From Pseudomonadota bacterium (GTDB taxonomy: Bacteria > Chloroflexota > UBA5177), in NCBI GenBank assembly GCA_021324655.1, contig JAJPIP010000076.1:1-35530 (forward strand): DNA of 35,530 nt. Direction: 5' to 3'. Below the pieces are notes generated by a model, which saw only the letters and a list, made by a program, of their open reading frames with translations, was not told the DNA's origin and did not search any database. Shown here in pieces: positions 26,717 through 33,828 of this stretch (position 1 is the stretch's first letter; each line of letters begins with the position of its first letter). Made by a program: the position numbers and the translations under genes.

Positions 26717-28335
26717 CCGATCCGCCCCGAGAGGGAGGCCGCTTCTATCCGTCCATACTGCGTCCGGGAGCGCGCCCTGGCGGGGCGCGCCAGCCCGAAG
26801 GCAGCGCCGAGCGAGGCCAGACCGACGAGAAGGAGCGCCGCTGCCAGGGCGAGACGGGTTTTGGCTCCGAGCAAAGGATGTCGGACGTCTGCCCACCAGA
26901 AATTCAGCGAGTTGACGGGATAGTTGTCGGCTGGGCTCGACACATACGGGTCCGGCCGCCCGGCAAGATGGTAATGACGATCGCCGGTGTCCAGACGGAC
27001 AACCTGATAGAGGTCGATGAATTGCCACGCCAACGGCGACTCGCTCGGAGCCCAGTAGTAGTGATATTCCTGCGGACCCCAGTGGAACGGGTGACCCGTC
27101 CACGTCGTCAGGTTAGCGGTTTGCTGGTCGACGACTTCCAGGTGATACCAGTACCTCCATTGCGTCACGGACACGGCTGCGATCTGGATTGCAAGACTGA
27201 GCAGGGCTAGAACGACGAAGGCAACTCGCAGCGATACGGAGCGATTGCTCCATTCCTCCAGGACCATGCCGAGCGGCAAGATCAGGTATGGAAGGGCGGC
27301 AAAGAGATAGCGGGGACCCCACGCAGGGTCACCGTGCCAGTAAAGTACTCCGGAGTAAAAGCCGAGCGGAAGGAGTACCAGAACCGCGAAGAGGAGGGCG
27401 AGAGACGGGCGCAGGCGGGTGAACCGGGGCGCCGCCCAGGGCAGCAGCAAGATCAAGGGCACATACCACAGGAGCCCCTTCCCCGGGCTGACCGTCAAGC
27501 CCCCGAGGCCCTGAACAATAGGCTCGCCGAACGTCGGCGTCCTGAGACCCATGTCAAACGGAGACCCAAAGCGGAGCCAGTTCCAGAGAGCGAGACCCGC
27601 TACGCCGGGGAAAACGCCGGCGGCGTAGATGAGCCAGTCGAGGGCGATGCCCGGCATGCGTCGGACCACACGCAGCAGCGCCGGGTACAGCGCAAGGACA
27701 GGAATGTAGAGCGCCGCATCGTAGCGCGTCAGGGCACCGAATCCCGCCATGAGTCCGGCAAGTACTATCCAACGTCGGTCGCGAAAGCCATCATCCACAA
27801 ACCGCCAGACGGAATAGGCGCCGGCCAGCAGGAAGAGGTCCACCTGTGTCTGTTCCAGGGCGCTCTGTGCGTCCGGCCACGCAGCGCTCGCGAAGGCGAA
27901 GATGAAGGTGAGCAGGACGGCGCCGCGCGCCGAGTACCCAATAGCCCGAGCCATTGCATAGAACACGACCGCGAGGGCTGCGCCGAGCCAGAGATCGATG
28001 GATCGCGCCGCATACAGCGTCGCGATGTCATAGGGCAGGGCCAGATGGTGGGCAACCACACGCCCCGCGACATAAAGCGGGACCATCAAAAGAGCCTGTC
28101 CGGGCGCGTAATACCCGTAGAGGTGACCGCCGCGGCCCGGTACCATGCGCAGGTCATTCCACATGGGCTGTGCCACCCAGATGTGGTGCTGCTCGACAAT
28201 GGCTTGCGTCGTCTGATAGCGGAGGTCCGTGTCGCCGTTGTGGCGGAGGTCGGCGGCTCCGGTCAGGAGATAGAGAGCGAGGACGCCGAGGCCAAGCAGT
28301 AGGGCCACGGCCACCGGGCGGAAGCCGGGGCGCAT
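26713..28335 (-). CDS. Polytopic membrane glycosyltransferase, GT39/ArnT-like
   Basis: 540 aa with roughly ten or more hydrophobic helices. The first helix is followed by an acidic periplasmic loop (HNGDTDLRYQTTQAIVEQHH), the place where GT-C enzymes keep catalytic Asp/Glu. Other features are VLLTFIFAFASAAWPDAQ, DQSALEQTQVD-type loops and a soluble C-terminal third ending in one last TM helix. GT-C proteins move a sugar from a polyprenyl-phosphate carrier to lipid or protein outside the cytoplasm. Donor and acceptor are unknown. The ATG shares one base with the stop of the upstream methyltransferase gene (TGATG), so the two are translationally coupled. Confidence 0.75.
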   Translation of the reverse strand: MRPGFRPVAVALLLGLGVLALYLLTGAADLRHNGDTDLRYQTTQAIVEQHHIWVAQPMWNDLRMVPGRGGHLYGYYAPGQALLMVPLYVAGRVVAHHLALPYDIATLYAARSIDLWLGAALAVVFYAMARAIGYSARGAVLLTFIFAFASAAWPDAQSALEQTQVDLFLLAGAYSVWRFVDDGFRDRRWIVLAGLMAGFGALTRYDAALYIPVLALYPALLRVVRRMPGIALDWLIYAAGVFPGVAGLALWNWLRFGSPFDMGLRTPTFGEPIVQGLGGLTVSPGKGLLWYVPLILLLPWAAPRFTRLRPSLALLFAVLVLLPLGFYSGVLYWHGDPAWGPRYLFAALPYLILPLGMVLEEWSNRSVSLRVAFVVLALLSLAIQIAAVSVTQWRYWYHLEVVDQQTANLTTWTGHPFHWGPQEYHYYWAPSESPLAWQFIDLYQVVRLDTGDRHYHLAGRPDPYVSSPADNYPVNSLNFWWADVRHPLLGAKTRLALAAALLLVGLASLGAAFGLARPARARSRTQYGRIEAASLSGRIG

Positions 28336-29168
28336 CAGACCGCACGCGCGACCACTTGCAGCCAGTTGCGGGGCAGGGTTTCTATCTGCAGCTCGTCGAA
28401 CGCTTCCGCCACCGACCTTTTCAGAATCGGCGTTGCAACGTCGACAGGAATGCCGGGCAGGGCCCCGTTGGCGAACTCGGAGTACTGGCTAATGTCCTGC
28501 CAGCTCTCGCAGGTCATGTTCGCCACCTCAGTCTTCATCTCTTCGATCTGGAACCCGTTGCGCTCCAGCATGACCCGGTAATCCTCCGGGGTGAGCCAAT
28601 TCATCGCTTCCACCCGATTGCGATCCGGCCGCAAACCCGTTTCTCGCTTGAGCATCTGGAGAGAGCGCAGCATCCACAACTTGTAGAAGCGCTCTGTGCC
28701 GGGCGCGTAGCACCCGTCATAGAAGGATGTGTTAAAGCCCAGGACACCCCCCGGATTCAGCGCCCGGTGCGCCTCCGCAACCACGGGTTCCTTCTGAGGC
28801 AGCAGGTGGATCGCGTTGCAGAACAGGATAATGTCGACCCCTGTCACGATATCGGAGAACGCCTGCGCCGTTCCCACGACGAAGGCTGCAGCGGAGCCCA
28901 CGAGCTTCCGCGCCTTCTCGAGGGCCGCGGTCGACGGGTCGACACCGATAATCTCGACAGGTTCCCGCAATTGACGGACGCGGTCGGCAAGCAGTTGAGT
29001 CACCGCTCCAGTCCCGCACGCCAGGTCGAGTGCCCGCCGCACCGGCTCCTCGACCCGCTCCCGAATCTGGAGCGTTCTATCGACGAGGTGCTCATTGACG
29101 GCACGGTAAAAGTCGTGGCGCGCGAAAGCCTCGAACGTCTGGTCCGTCGTGCCGTTTGTCGCGTCCAC
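28335..29168 (-). CDS. Class I SAM-dependent methyltransferase
   Basis: 277 aa from a GTG at 29168, which has GGGGGAGG (29186-29179) 10 nt upstream. A GTG at 29198 is the alternative. The open frame continues far upstream, but that part is antisense to the fabG-like gene and is rejected. Motif I is ALDLACGTGAVTQ (about 47-58), then VEIIGVDPSTAALEKAR with the ribose-binding Asp. DIILFCNAIHLLPQKE is motif post-II/III and ALNPGGVLGFNTS is motif IV-V. A C-terminal extension may be a lid or acceptor domain. The acceptor is unknown; coupling to a membrane glycosyltransferase suggests a lipid-linked or glycan substrate, but this is weak inference. Confidence 0.8.
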   Translation of the reverse strand: MDATNGTTDQTFEAFARHDFYRAVNEHLVDRTLQIRERVEEPVRRALDLACGTGAVTQLLADRVRQLREPVEIIGVDPSTAALEKARKLVGSAAAFVVGTAQAFSDIVTGVDIILFCNAIHLLPQKEPVVAEAHRALNPGGVLGFNTSFYDGCYAPGTERFYKLWMLRSLQMLKRETGLRPDRNRVEAMNWLTPEDYRVMLERNGFQIEEMKTEVANMTCESWQDISQYSEFANGALPGIPVDVATPILKRSVAEAFDELQIETLPRNWLQVVARAV

Positions 29169-29198
29169 TTCAGGAAAGCCTCCCCCGCCGTCTTGCAC

Positions 29199-29204
29199 TA
29201 GAAT
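29199..29204 (+). promoter_or_regulatory. -10 element of the fabG-like gene (probably leaderless)
   Basis: TAGAAT ends 9 nt before the ATG at 29214, and no Shine-Dalgarno lies between. The same hexamer and spacing occur before the HAD gene. On the other strand TATTCT (29205-29200) overlaps it and could serve the methyltransferase. Confidence 0.5.
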
Positions 29205-29213
29205 ACCAGAGCG

Positions 29214-29987
29214 ATGGAGAAAACCGGCCGCATCGGCTCTGCCCTCGTGACCGGTGGATCGCGAGGAATCGGACGCGCCATCGCCCTCCGTCTCGCTCGC
29301 ACCGGACGTGCGGTTGCCATTAACTACCGGGACTCGGCGGATCTCGCGGACGATGTTGCCTCGATAATTCGCGCCGCCGGGGGAACCGCTCTGACACTTC
29401 AGGCGGATGTGTCCGACCCAGAGTCGGCCTCCGCCCTGGTTTGCCGCGCCGAGGAGGCTCTGGGCCCGTTGGATGTCGTCGTCAGCAATGCGGGCATCAC
29501 CCGTGACAGGCTGCTCATCCAGATGTCTGAAGCAGATTGGTCGGCGACCTGGATGACCGATCTTGTTGGAGCGCGCGCGCTCTGCCGGCGCGCCCTGTCG
29601 GCGATGTCCGCAAGGGGCCATGGGAGCATTATTGCTGTCAGCTCTGTTGTGGGCACGACGGGTAATCCGGGACAAGCGAACTACGCTGCCGCCAAAGCCG
29701 GCTTGCAAGGGCTCTCCCGCCAACTCGCAGTCGAGGCGGCACCCTCCGGCGTCACGGTGAATTGCGTGGTACCCGGGTTCTTCCCCACGGATGCCGTGGC
29801 ACACCTGACCCCGGAGCAGAGAGACGCCTGGATTGGACGCGTGCCGATGGGACGTGAGGGGCCCGTCGACGACATAGCGGAGCTGGTGGCCTTCTTGTCG
29901 GGTGACGGTGCCCGCTACATTACCGGGCAGTGCATCGCCGTTGACGGAGGCTACCAGGCGAGCCTCGGGTTCGGCTTCGGCTCATAG
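29214..29987 (+). CDS. SDR-family 3-oxoacyl-ACP reductase (FabG-like)
   Basis: 257 aa. The cofactor motif TGGSRGIG is at about 13-20. NNAG-type SNAGITRD is at 91-98. The catalytic Ser is in AVSSVVG (143/144), with Y157 and K161 in ANYAAAKAG. The position usually held by the fourth tetrad residue, Asn, reads TDLVG, with Asp116 in its place. The C-terminus (YITGQCIAVDGGYQ) is standard. FabG reduces beta-ketoacyl-ACP in fatty-acid synthesis; many relatives act on other substrates. No other fatty-acid gene is nearby, so FabG proper is not certain. It is followed 73 nt later by a DsbA-family gene. Confidence 0.82.
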   Translation: MEKTGRIGSALVTGGSRGIGRAIALRLARTGRAVAINYRDSADLADDVASIIRAAGGTALTLQADVSDPESASALVCRAEEALGPLDVVVSNAGITRDRLLIQMSEADWSATWMTDLVGARALCRRALSAMSARGHGSIIAVSSVVGTTGNPGQANYAAAKAGLQGLSRQLAVEAAPSGVTVNCVVPGFFPTDAVAHLTPEQRDAWIGRVPMGREGPVDDIAELVAFLSGDGARYITGQCIAVDGGYQASLGFGFGS

Positions 29988-30018
29988 TGAGTCGCCAGGT
30001 GGAATGACCGGGGCACAA

Positions 30019-30035
30019 CTATTGCCTCGCAATAG
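30019..30035. promoter_or_regulatory. Perfect 17-bp palindrome before the DsbA-family gene
   Basis: CTATTGC-CTC-GCAATAG is a perfect 7-bp inverted repeat with a 3-nt centre. It lies 25 nt before the ATG at 30061 and 13 nt before the ribosome-binding site. It could be a regulator operator or an mRNA hairpin; there is no T-run. I cannot name a matching regulator. Confidence 0.45.
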
Positions 30036-30060
30036 GGCAGCAGACCCAGGAGGAATAGCT

Positions 30061-30603
30061 ATGATCAGTTCCCAAGCCACGCTGGCCGTTCCCGTCTCGC
30101 CGAACGACCACACCGAAGGACCGGCAACCGCGCCGGTCACGCTACTGGAGTACGGAGATTACGAGTGTCCCTATTGCGGACAGGCGAACCAGGTTGTGCA
30201 GGCTGTGCAGCAGCAGGTCGGCGACGGCCTGCGTTACGCGTTCCGTAATTTCCCGCTGACCCAGATCCATCCCTACGCGTACGGCGCGGCACTTGCTGCC
30301 GAGGCAGCCGGAGCGCAAGGCAAGTTCTGGGAGATGCACAACCTGCTCTACGCTCATCAGAATGCACTCGGGATGCAGAATCTCATGCGGTACGCGGACC
30401 AGTTGGGGCTCGACATGGATAAGTTTCGCCGCGCCATGCACACGGACGAGTTCGCCGGTAAGATTCGGGCGGACATCGAGAGCGGACTCGAGAGCGGTGT
30501 ACAGGGTACGCCGACGTTCTTCATCAACGGCCGCATGTACGAGGGACCGACCAGTCCGCAGGGGCTGATCCGGGCCATTCAGGAGGCGTCCCAGGCCCGG
30601 TGA
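30061..30603 (+). CDS. DsbA/thioredoxin-fold disulfide oxidoreductase
   Basis: 180 aa from the ATG with AGGAGGAA (30048-30055) 5 nt upstream; an in-frame start at 29902 inside the SDR gene is rejected. The active site CPYC is at 36-39 in LLEYGDYECPYCG. The cis-Pro loop is GVQGTPTFFINGRMYEG. A helical insertion between them is typical of DsbA/FrnE-like proteins. There is no signal peptide, so unlike classic DsbA it seems to act in the cytoplasm, or it is exported by another route. The partner is unknown. It converges on the WecA-like gene with only 6 nt between the stops. Confidence 0.85.
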   Translation: MISSQATLAVPVSPNDHTEGPATAPVTLLEYGDYECPYCGQANQVVQAVQQQVGDGLRYAFRNFPLTQIHPYAYGAALAAEAAGAQGKFWEMHNLLYAHQNALGMQNLMRYADQLGLDMDKFRRAMHTDEFAGKIRADIESGLESGVQGTPTFFINGRMYEGPTSPQGLIRAIQEASQAR

Positions 30604-30609
30604 CGAGAG

Positions 30610-31683
30610 TCAGGGTCCAGCGCGCCGGATACCCTCAGGCGGCTCGTGTGAGTTAGCGAGTCTCGAGGCCCGTATCTCCAACAGCCAAAACCCCGCCGCC
30701 ATCACCCCGGCGAGGACGATGAATGCGATGAGTTTGAGGAGCTTCAACAACAGAAGGTCAAGGGCCCCGAGCGCCACGCAGAGCAGGTAGAAAAGCAAGA
30801 CGACTCGCCGATACCCGACTCCCAGCTCCAGCAGCCGGTGATACACGTGCTGCTTGTCTCCGGACAGGAAACTTCTGCCGTGCATGCTTCGACGGACGAT
30901 GGCCCAGGCAACATCCAGCACGGGAATGATGAGCACCAGAAGGGCCGTTCCGAGCTTGGTCGCGCCGGTGATCGACAGGGCCCCCACGGCCAGACCGAGA
31001 AAGAGGGCTCCGGAGTCGCCCAGGAAAATCCGGGCCGGGCGCCAGTTGAAAGGAAGAAAGCCGATCAGCGCCCCGGCGAGCGCCAGCGGGAGGAAGAGAT
31101 TTTCCTGGTGCGTCCCCGGGAGAAAGAATCGCCTCGGCTCCGAGGCCCAGATCGCGAGCAATAACGCGGCCAGAGCCACGACGCCGGAGGCAAGCCCGTC
31201 GAGCCCGTCCAGGAAGTTGATGGTGTTCATCATGCCCACGAGCCACACCAGCGTGAACAGCAGACCGACGGCGCCCGGAACGACGAGACCGGGCGCAGTT
31301 AGTCCCGCGGTCGGCAAACTGATTGTCCTGACGAAACCAACGCCCGCCAGTATGGCGACGCCCGCGACCACCGCCTGTCCGATGAGATGAACCAGGGGAG
31401 GCAGGCTGACCTTCTCATCAACCACGCCGACGATCACGGCGACCAGTCCGCCCACCAGAAGTCCCGTGACGGTTGGAGTCAGGGGAAGGGTGGCAACAGC
31501 GGCCACGGCGAACGCAATGTACACGGCGACACCGCCCAGCAAGGGCGTGGCCGTTTTGTGAATTTTCAGCCCGACAGGTCGATCAATGATGTTGAAGCGA
31601 CCAGCCGCATAGATAGCGGCCGGCGTCACCAACAGGGCTACGACGATACCGATGGCAAGCGGTAGGTACCAGCCGGAACCCAG
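30610..31683 (-). CDS. WecA/MraY-type polyprenyl-phosphate sugar-1-phosphate transferase, CTG start proposed
   Basis: 357 aa if it starts at CTG 31683-31681. AGGAGG lies 5 nt upstream of that codon, right after the previous gene's stop. The first standard start in frame, TTG at 31632, would cut the first TM helix (YLPLAIGIVVALLVTPAAIY). No ATG, GTG or TTG occurs between the upstream in-frame stop and that TTG. Family motifs are clear: KIHKTATPLLGG, the Asp-rich NTINFLDGLDGLASG, FNWRPARIFLGDSGALFLG, and the cytoplasmic loop GDKQHVYHRLLELG. There are about ten TM helices. It links a sugar-1-phosphate (often GlcNAc) to undecaprenyl phosphate, the first step of many glycan pathways. Confidence 0.88.
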   Translation of the reverse strand: MGSGWYLPLAIGIVVALLVTPAAIYAAGRFNIIDRPVGLKIHKTATPLLGGVAVYIAFAVAAVATLPLTPTVTGLLVGGLVAVIVGVVDEKVSLPPLVHLIGQAVVAGVAILAGVGFVRTISLPTAGLTAPGLVVPGAVGLLFTLVWLVGMMNTINFLDGLDGLASGVVALAALLLAIWASEPRRFFLPGTHQENLFLPLALAGALIGFLPFNWRPARIFLGDSGALFLGLAVGALSITGATKLGTALLVLIIPVLDVAWAIVRRSMHGRSFLSGDKQHVYHRLLELGVGYRRVVLLFYLLCVALGALDLLLLKLLKLIAFIVLAGVMAAGFWLLEIRASRLANSHEPPEGIRRAGP

Positions 31684-31696
31684 AGGAGCCTCCTCT
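31682..31696. promoter_or_regulatory. 15-bp palindrome overlapping ribosome-binding site and start of the WecA-like gene
   Basis: AGAGGAG-G-CTCCTCT read on the minus strand: 7-bp arms around one base. It contains the Shine-Dalgarno AGGAGG and the first two bases of the proposed CTG. As RNA it can fold with a six-pair stem and a GGC loop, hiding the ribosome-binding site. The fold may be opened by ribosomes ending at the dehydrogenase TAG (31697-31695), which would couple the two genes. Confidence 0.5.
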
Positions 31697-33071
31697 ACCC
31701 GATGCCGACGGCGGTTGGATCAGGAATGTATTGTCGAGCCTCGCCGATGTCCCCAGCGGGGCGGCCCACCTCGTGGTACATGACTCCGGGGGCGAAGGTC
31801 CGATCTCGCCACGCCCCGAAGTTGTCCACGATGATGGTTCCAGGGCGAATGAAGCCTTCCACCGGCTCCGTCAGGTACGGAGTGTGTGAGGTCACGAGGA
31901 CGATCCCGTCGCACTCGGCTAGACCCTGCGGGAAGGACAGCCGCGTTACCCCACAGATGTCCTCGATCTCGTCGCTCGTGTAGTAGGGATCATGGGCCTG
32001 GAGCCGCGGGGTCTCTTTCAAACAGGCAACGGCATCGATCGCCGGTGAAAGCTTGTGCATTTTGGCGTCCGCCGTGTACGCCAGTCCGAGCACCGCTATC
32101 GAACGGCAGTCCTTCAACAAGTCGCGGAGTCGGTCCTCATAGAGGCGGCGGAAGTATCCGTCGTTAAATGCGACGGCCTCACGGACCGGAGCCAGGTAGC
32201 CGTTATCCGGACCGCCCTCGGCCAGGGCGTAGCGCGGCGCCAGAGGGATGCAGTGGCCGCCGATTCCCATCGAGGGATGATACCGAGGAATGTTCCACTT
32301 CGTTGACGCTAGCCCGAGGACGTGCGTCATGTCGTACTGGGGAAAGGCAAGTGCCAGGCTGTTGGCCAGCGCGAGCCCCTGAAATCGGAGCAGATTCTCG
32401 ATGACCTTGGTAAACGCGGCGTGATAGGCGTCGCGAGCCGGGACGATTTGTCCACAGACGAGGCTATAGACCTCCGACAGAAAGCGCGTGGCCTCGTCAG
32501 TGCTGCCCCCCACGATGCGTGGCAATGTTTCCAGGGTATGGTCACGGCCGGAAAACCAGTCACGCCGGGGAGCGGCGCCAATCAGGACGTCGACGCCCGG
32601 GCGTAAGCCGGCCGCGTGCAGGGCGGGAAACACGATCGTGTCCAGCCAGCTTGGCTGGATCGTGCTCTCAATGCTGACGACGGGGATGAGGCCATCAAGA
32701 TCGGTGGCGCGGATGACCTCACAGACTCGCGGCATGATGTCCTCGAGCGCGGCTGAACTCGGATCCGCGCCGCGTTCGGTGGGAACCGCGATGATGTGGA
32801 AGAGGACGCGCTGGTCAATCATCCGGCGCCAGTCTGTGGTGGCGATAACAGGGGCACCCGGGGACTCAAGGCGCTCGATGCCGGCGGTGTCGGTCGAGAG
32901 GAAGTGACCATCACGGATTTCCGAGACGCGCGTGTCGGCGATGTCGTAGCCGATACAGCGCACGCCCTGCTGGCAGAAGTGGTACATGGCACTCGCGCCG
33001 ATATGTCCGCACCCCCAGACACCCAGCGCGACGCTGCCTTGCTGTAATCGCTCCACTGCCCTATCCACCAT
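31695..33071 (-). CDS. UDP-glucose/GDP-mannose dehydrogenase family protein (WecC-like)
   Basis: 458 aa from the ATG at 33071, with GGAGAGGA (33085-33078) 6 nt upstream; a longer start at 33113 is rejected. The NAD-binding motif is VALGVWGCGHIGASAMYHF. The middle domain has AFTKVIENLLRFQGLALAN. The catalytic Cys lies in MGIGGHCIPLAPRYA. The C-terminal domain has AVLGLAYTADAKMHKLSPA. The enzyme oxidises a nucleotide sugar to its uronic acid by two NAD-dependent steps. It is rather diverged (APRRDWF where family members often have NPERV), so the substrate (UDP-ManNAc, UDP-GlcNAc or UDP-Glc) is open. It lies between WecG- and WecA-like genes. Confidence 0.82.
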   Translation of the reverse strand: MVDRAVERLQQGSVALGVWGCGHIGASAMYHFCQQGVRCIGYDIADTRVSEIRDGHFLSTDTAGIERLESPGAPVIATTDWRRMIDQRVLFHIIAVPTERGADPSSAALEDIMPRVCEVIRATDLDGLIPVVSIESTIQPSWLDTIVFPALHAAGLRPGVDVLIGAAPRRDWFSGRDHTLETLPRIVGGSTDEATRFLSEVYSLVCGQIVPARDAYHAAFTKVIENLLRFQGLALANSLALAFPQYDMTHVLGLASTKWNIPRYHPSMGIGGHCIPLAPRYALAEGGPDNGYLAPVREAVAFNDGYFRRLYEDRLRDLLKDCRSIAVLGLAYTADAKMHKLSPAIDAVACLKETPRLQAHDPYYTSDEIEDICGVTRLSFPQGLAECDGIVLVTSHTPYLTEPVEGFIRPGTIIVDNFGAWRDRTFAPGVMYHEVGRPAGDIGEARQYIPDPTAVGIG

Positions 33072-33828
33072 TAGCGATCCTCTCCGTTCCCACTCCCCGA
33101 CCCGACATGACAAGCCATACGAACCGTGGTAAGGCTACCATACGCCGCGCTCTCCACGGCTGTCGGACCAGTCTCCACAACCACTCCAGTCCGTGGTCCT
33201 GCATCCACCGCGGGGCGCGCTTCGCTCTGCCGGCGATATAGTCAAAACTTCCGCCGACGCCGAGCGCGACGGTCACCCCGCTCGCTGCCATATTCTCGGC
33301 GATCCACATCTCTTGCCTGGGGGCTCCGAATGCCACCATCACGATATCGGCTCCGGAGTCTCGGATCCGACCCGTAATCGGCCCGGCAAGTCGTGGATCG
33401 GGAGAACCCGCTTCGGCTCCGACGACAAGCAGACCGGAATAGGCGTGGGTCAGGCGACGTCGAACCGCCTCGGCGACGCCGGGCTGCCCACCAAGAAGGT
33501 ACAGGCGGTGGGAGTGCCGCGCTGCCTGCGCGCTGATCGTCCAGATCAGATCCGACCCGCCCACCCGGCGCCGGACGGACGCCCCCTGTCTCGCCAGAGC
33601 CCATATGACTCCCGCCCCATCGGGCGTTGCCAGGTCGGCGTCCTCAAGCACCTCCCGAAAGGCCGCATCGCGCTGTGCCCGCACCACGAACTCTGCATTC
33701 ACGGTCACGATGCGGCAACGGGTACCGGAGGTCACTCGCCCCGCTATAAGGGCGAGCACTTCATCTTCATTGACGGCGTCGACGGCGACGCCGGCCACCC
33801 GATAGCGCTCAGTCGTCTCGTTGGGCAT
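33061..33828 (-). CDS. WecG/TagA/CpsF-family glycosyltransferase (GT26)
   Basis: 255 aa from the ATG at 33828; the upstream continuation of the frame is antisense-like and rejected. Family blocks: GVAVDAVNEDEVLALI, the TVNAEF motif, ADLATPDGAGVIWA with the catalytic-type Asp, LYLLGGQPGVAEAVRRRL, DIVMVAFGAPRQEMWIAEN and VALGVGGSFDYIAGRAKRAPRWMQ. The C-terminal amphipathic helix (LEWLWRLVRQPWRARRM) is the membrane-contact part. WecG adds ManNAcA, TagA adds ManNAc, to undecaprenyl-PP-GlcNAc. It overlaps the GT9 gene by 20 nt and the dehydrogenase gene by 11 nt, so the operon is tight. Confidence 0.9.
   Translation of the reverse strand: MPNETTERYRVAGVAVDAVNEDEVLALIAGRVTSGTRCRIVTVNAEFVVRAQRDAAFREVLEDADLATPDGAGVIWALARQGASVRRRVGGSDLIWTISAQAARHSHRLYLLGGQPGVAEAVRRRLTHAYSGLLVVGAEAGSPDPRLAGPITGRIRDSGADIVMVAFGAPRQEMWIAENMAASGVTVALGVGGSFDYIAGRAKRAPRWMQDHGLEWLWRLVRQPWRARRMVALPRFVWLVMSGRGVGTERIANGG

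Noticed and set aside
27954-29201. 415-aa plus-strand open frame
   Set aside because: Antisense to the GT39-like and methyltransferase genes, which both have clear motifs; the composition is Arg/His/Pro-rich noise.
29169-29804. N-terminal extension of the methyltransferase frame
   Set aside because: It lies antisense to the fabG-like gene and has no methyltransferase features; a GTG with a strong ribosome-binding site starts the true gene.
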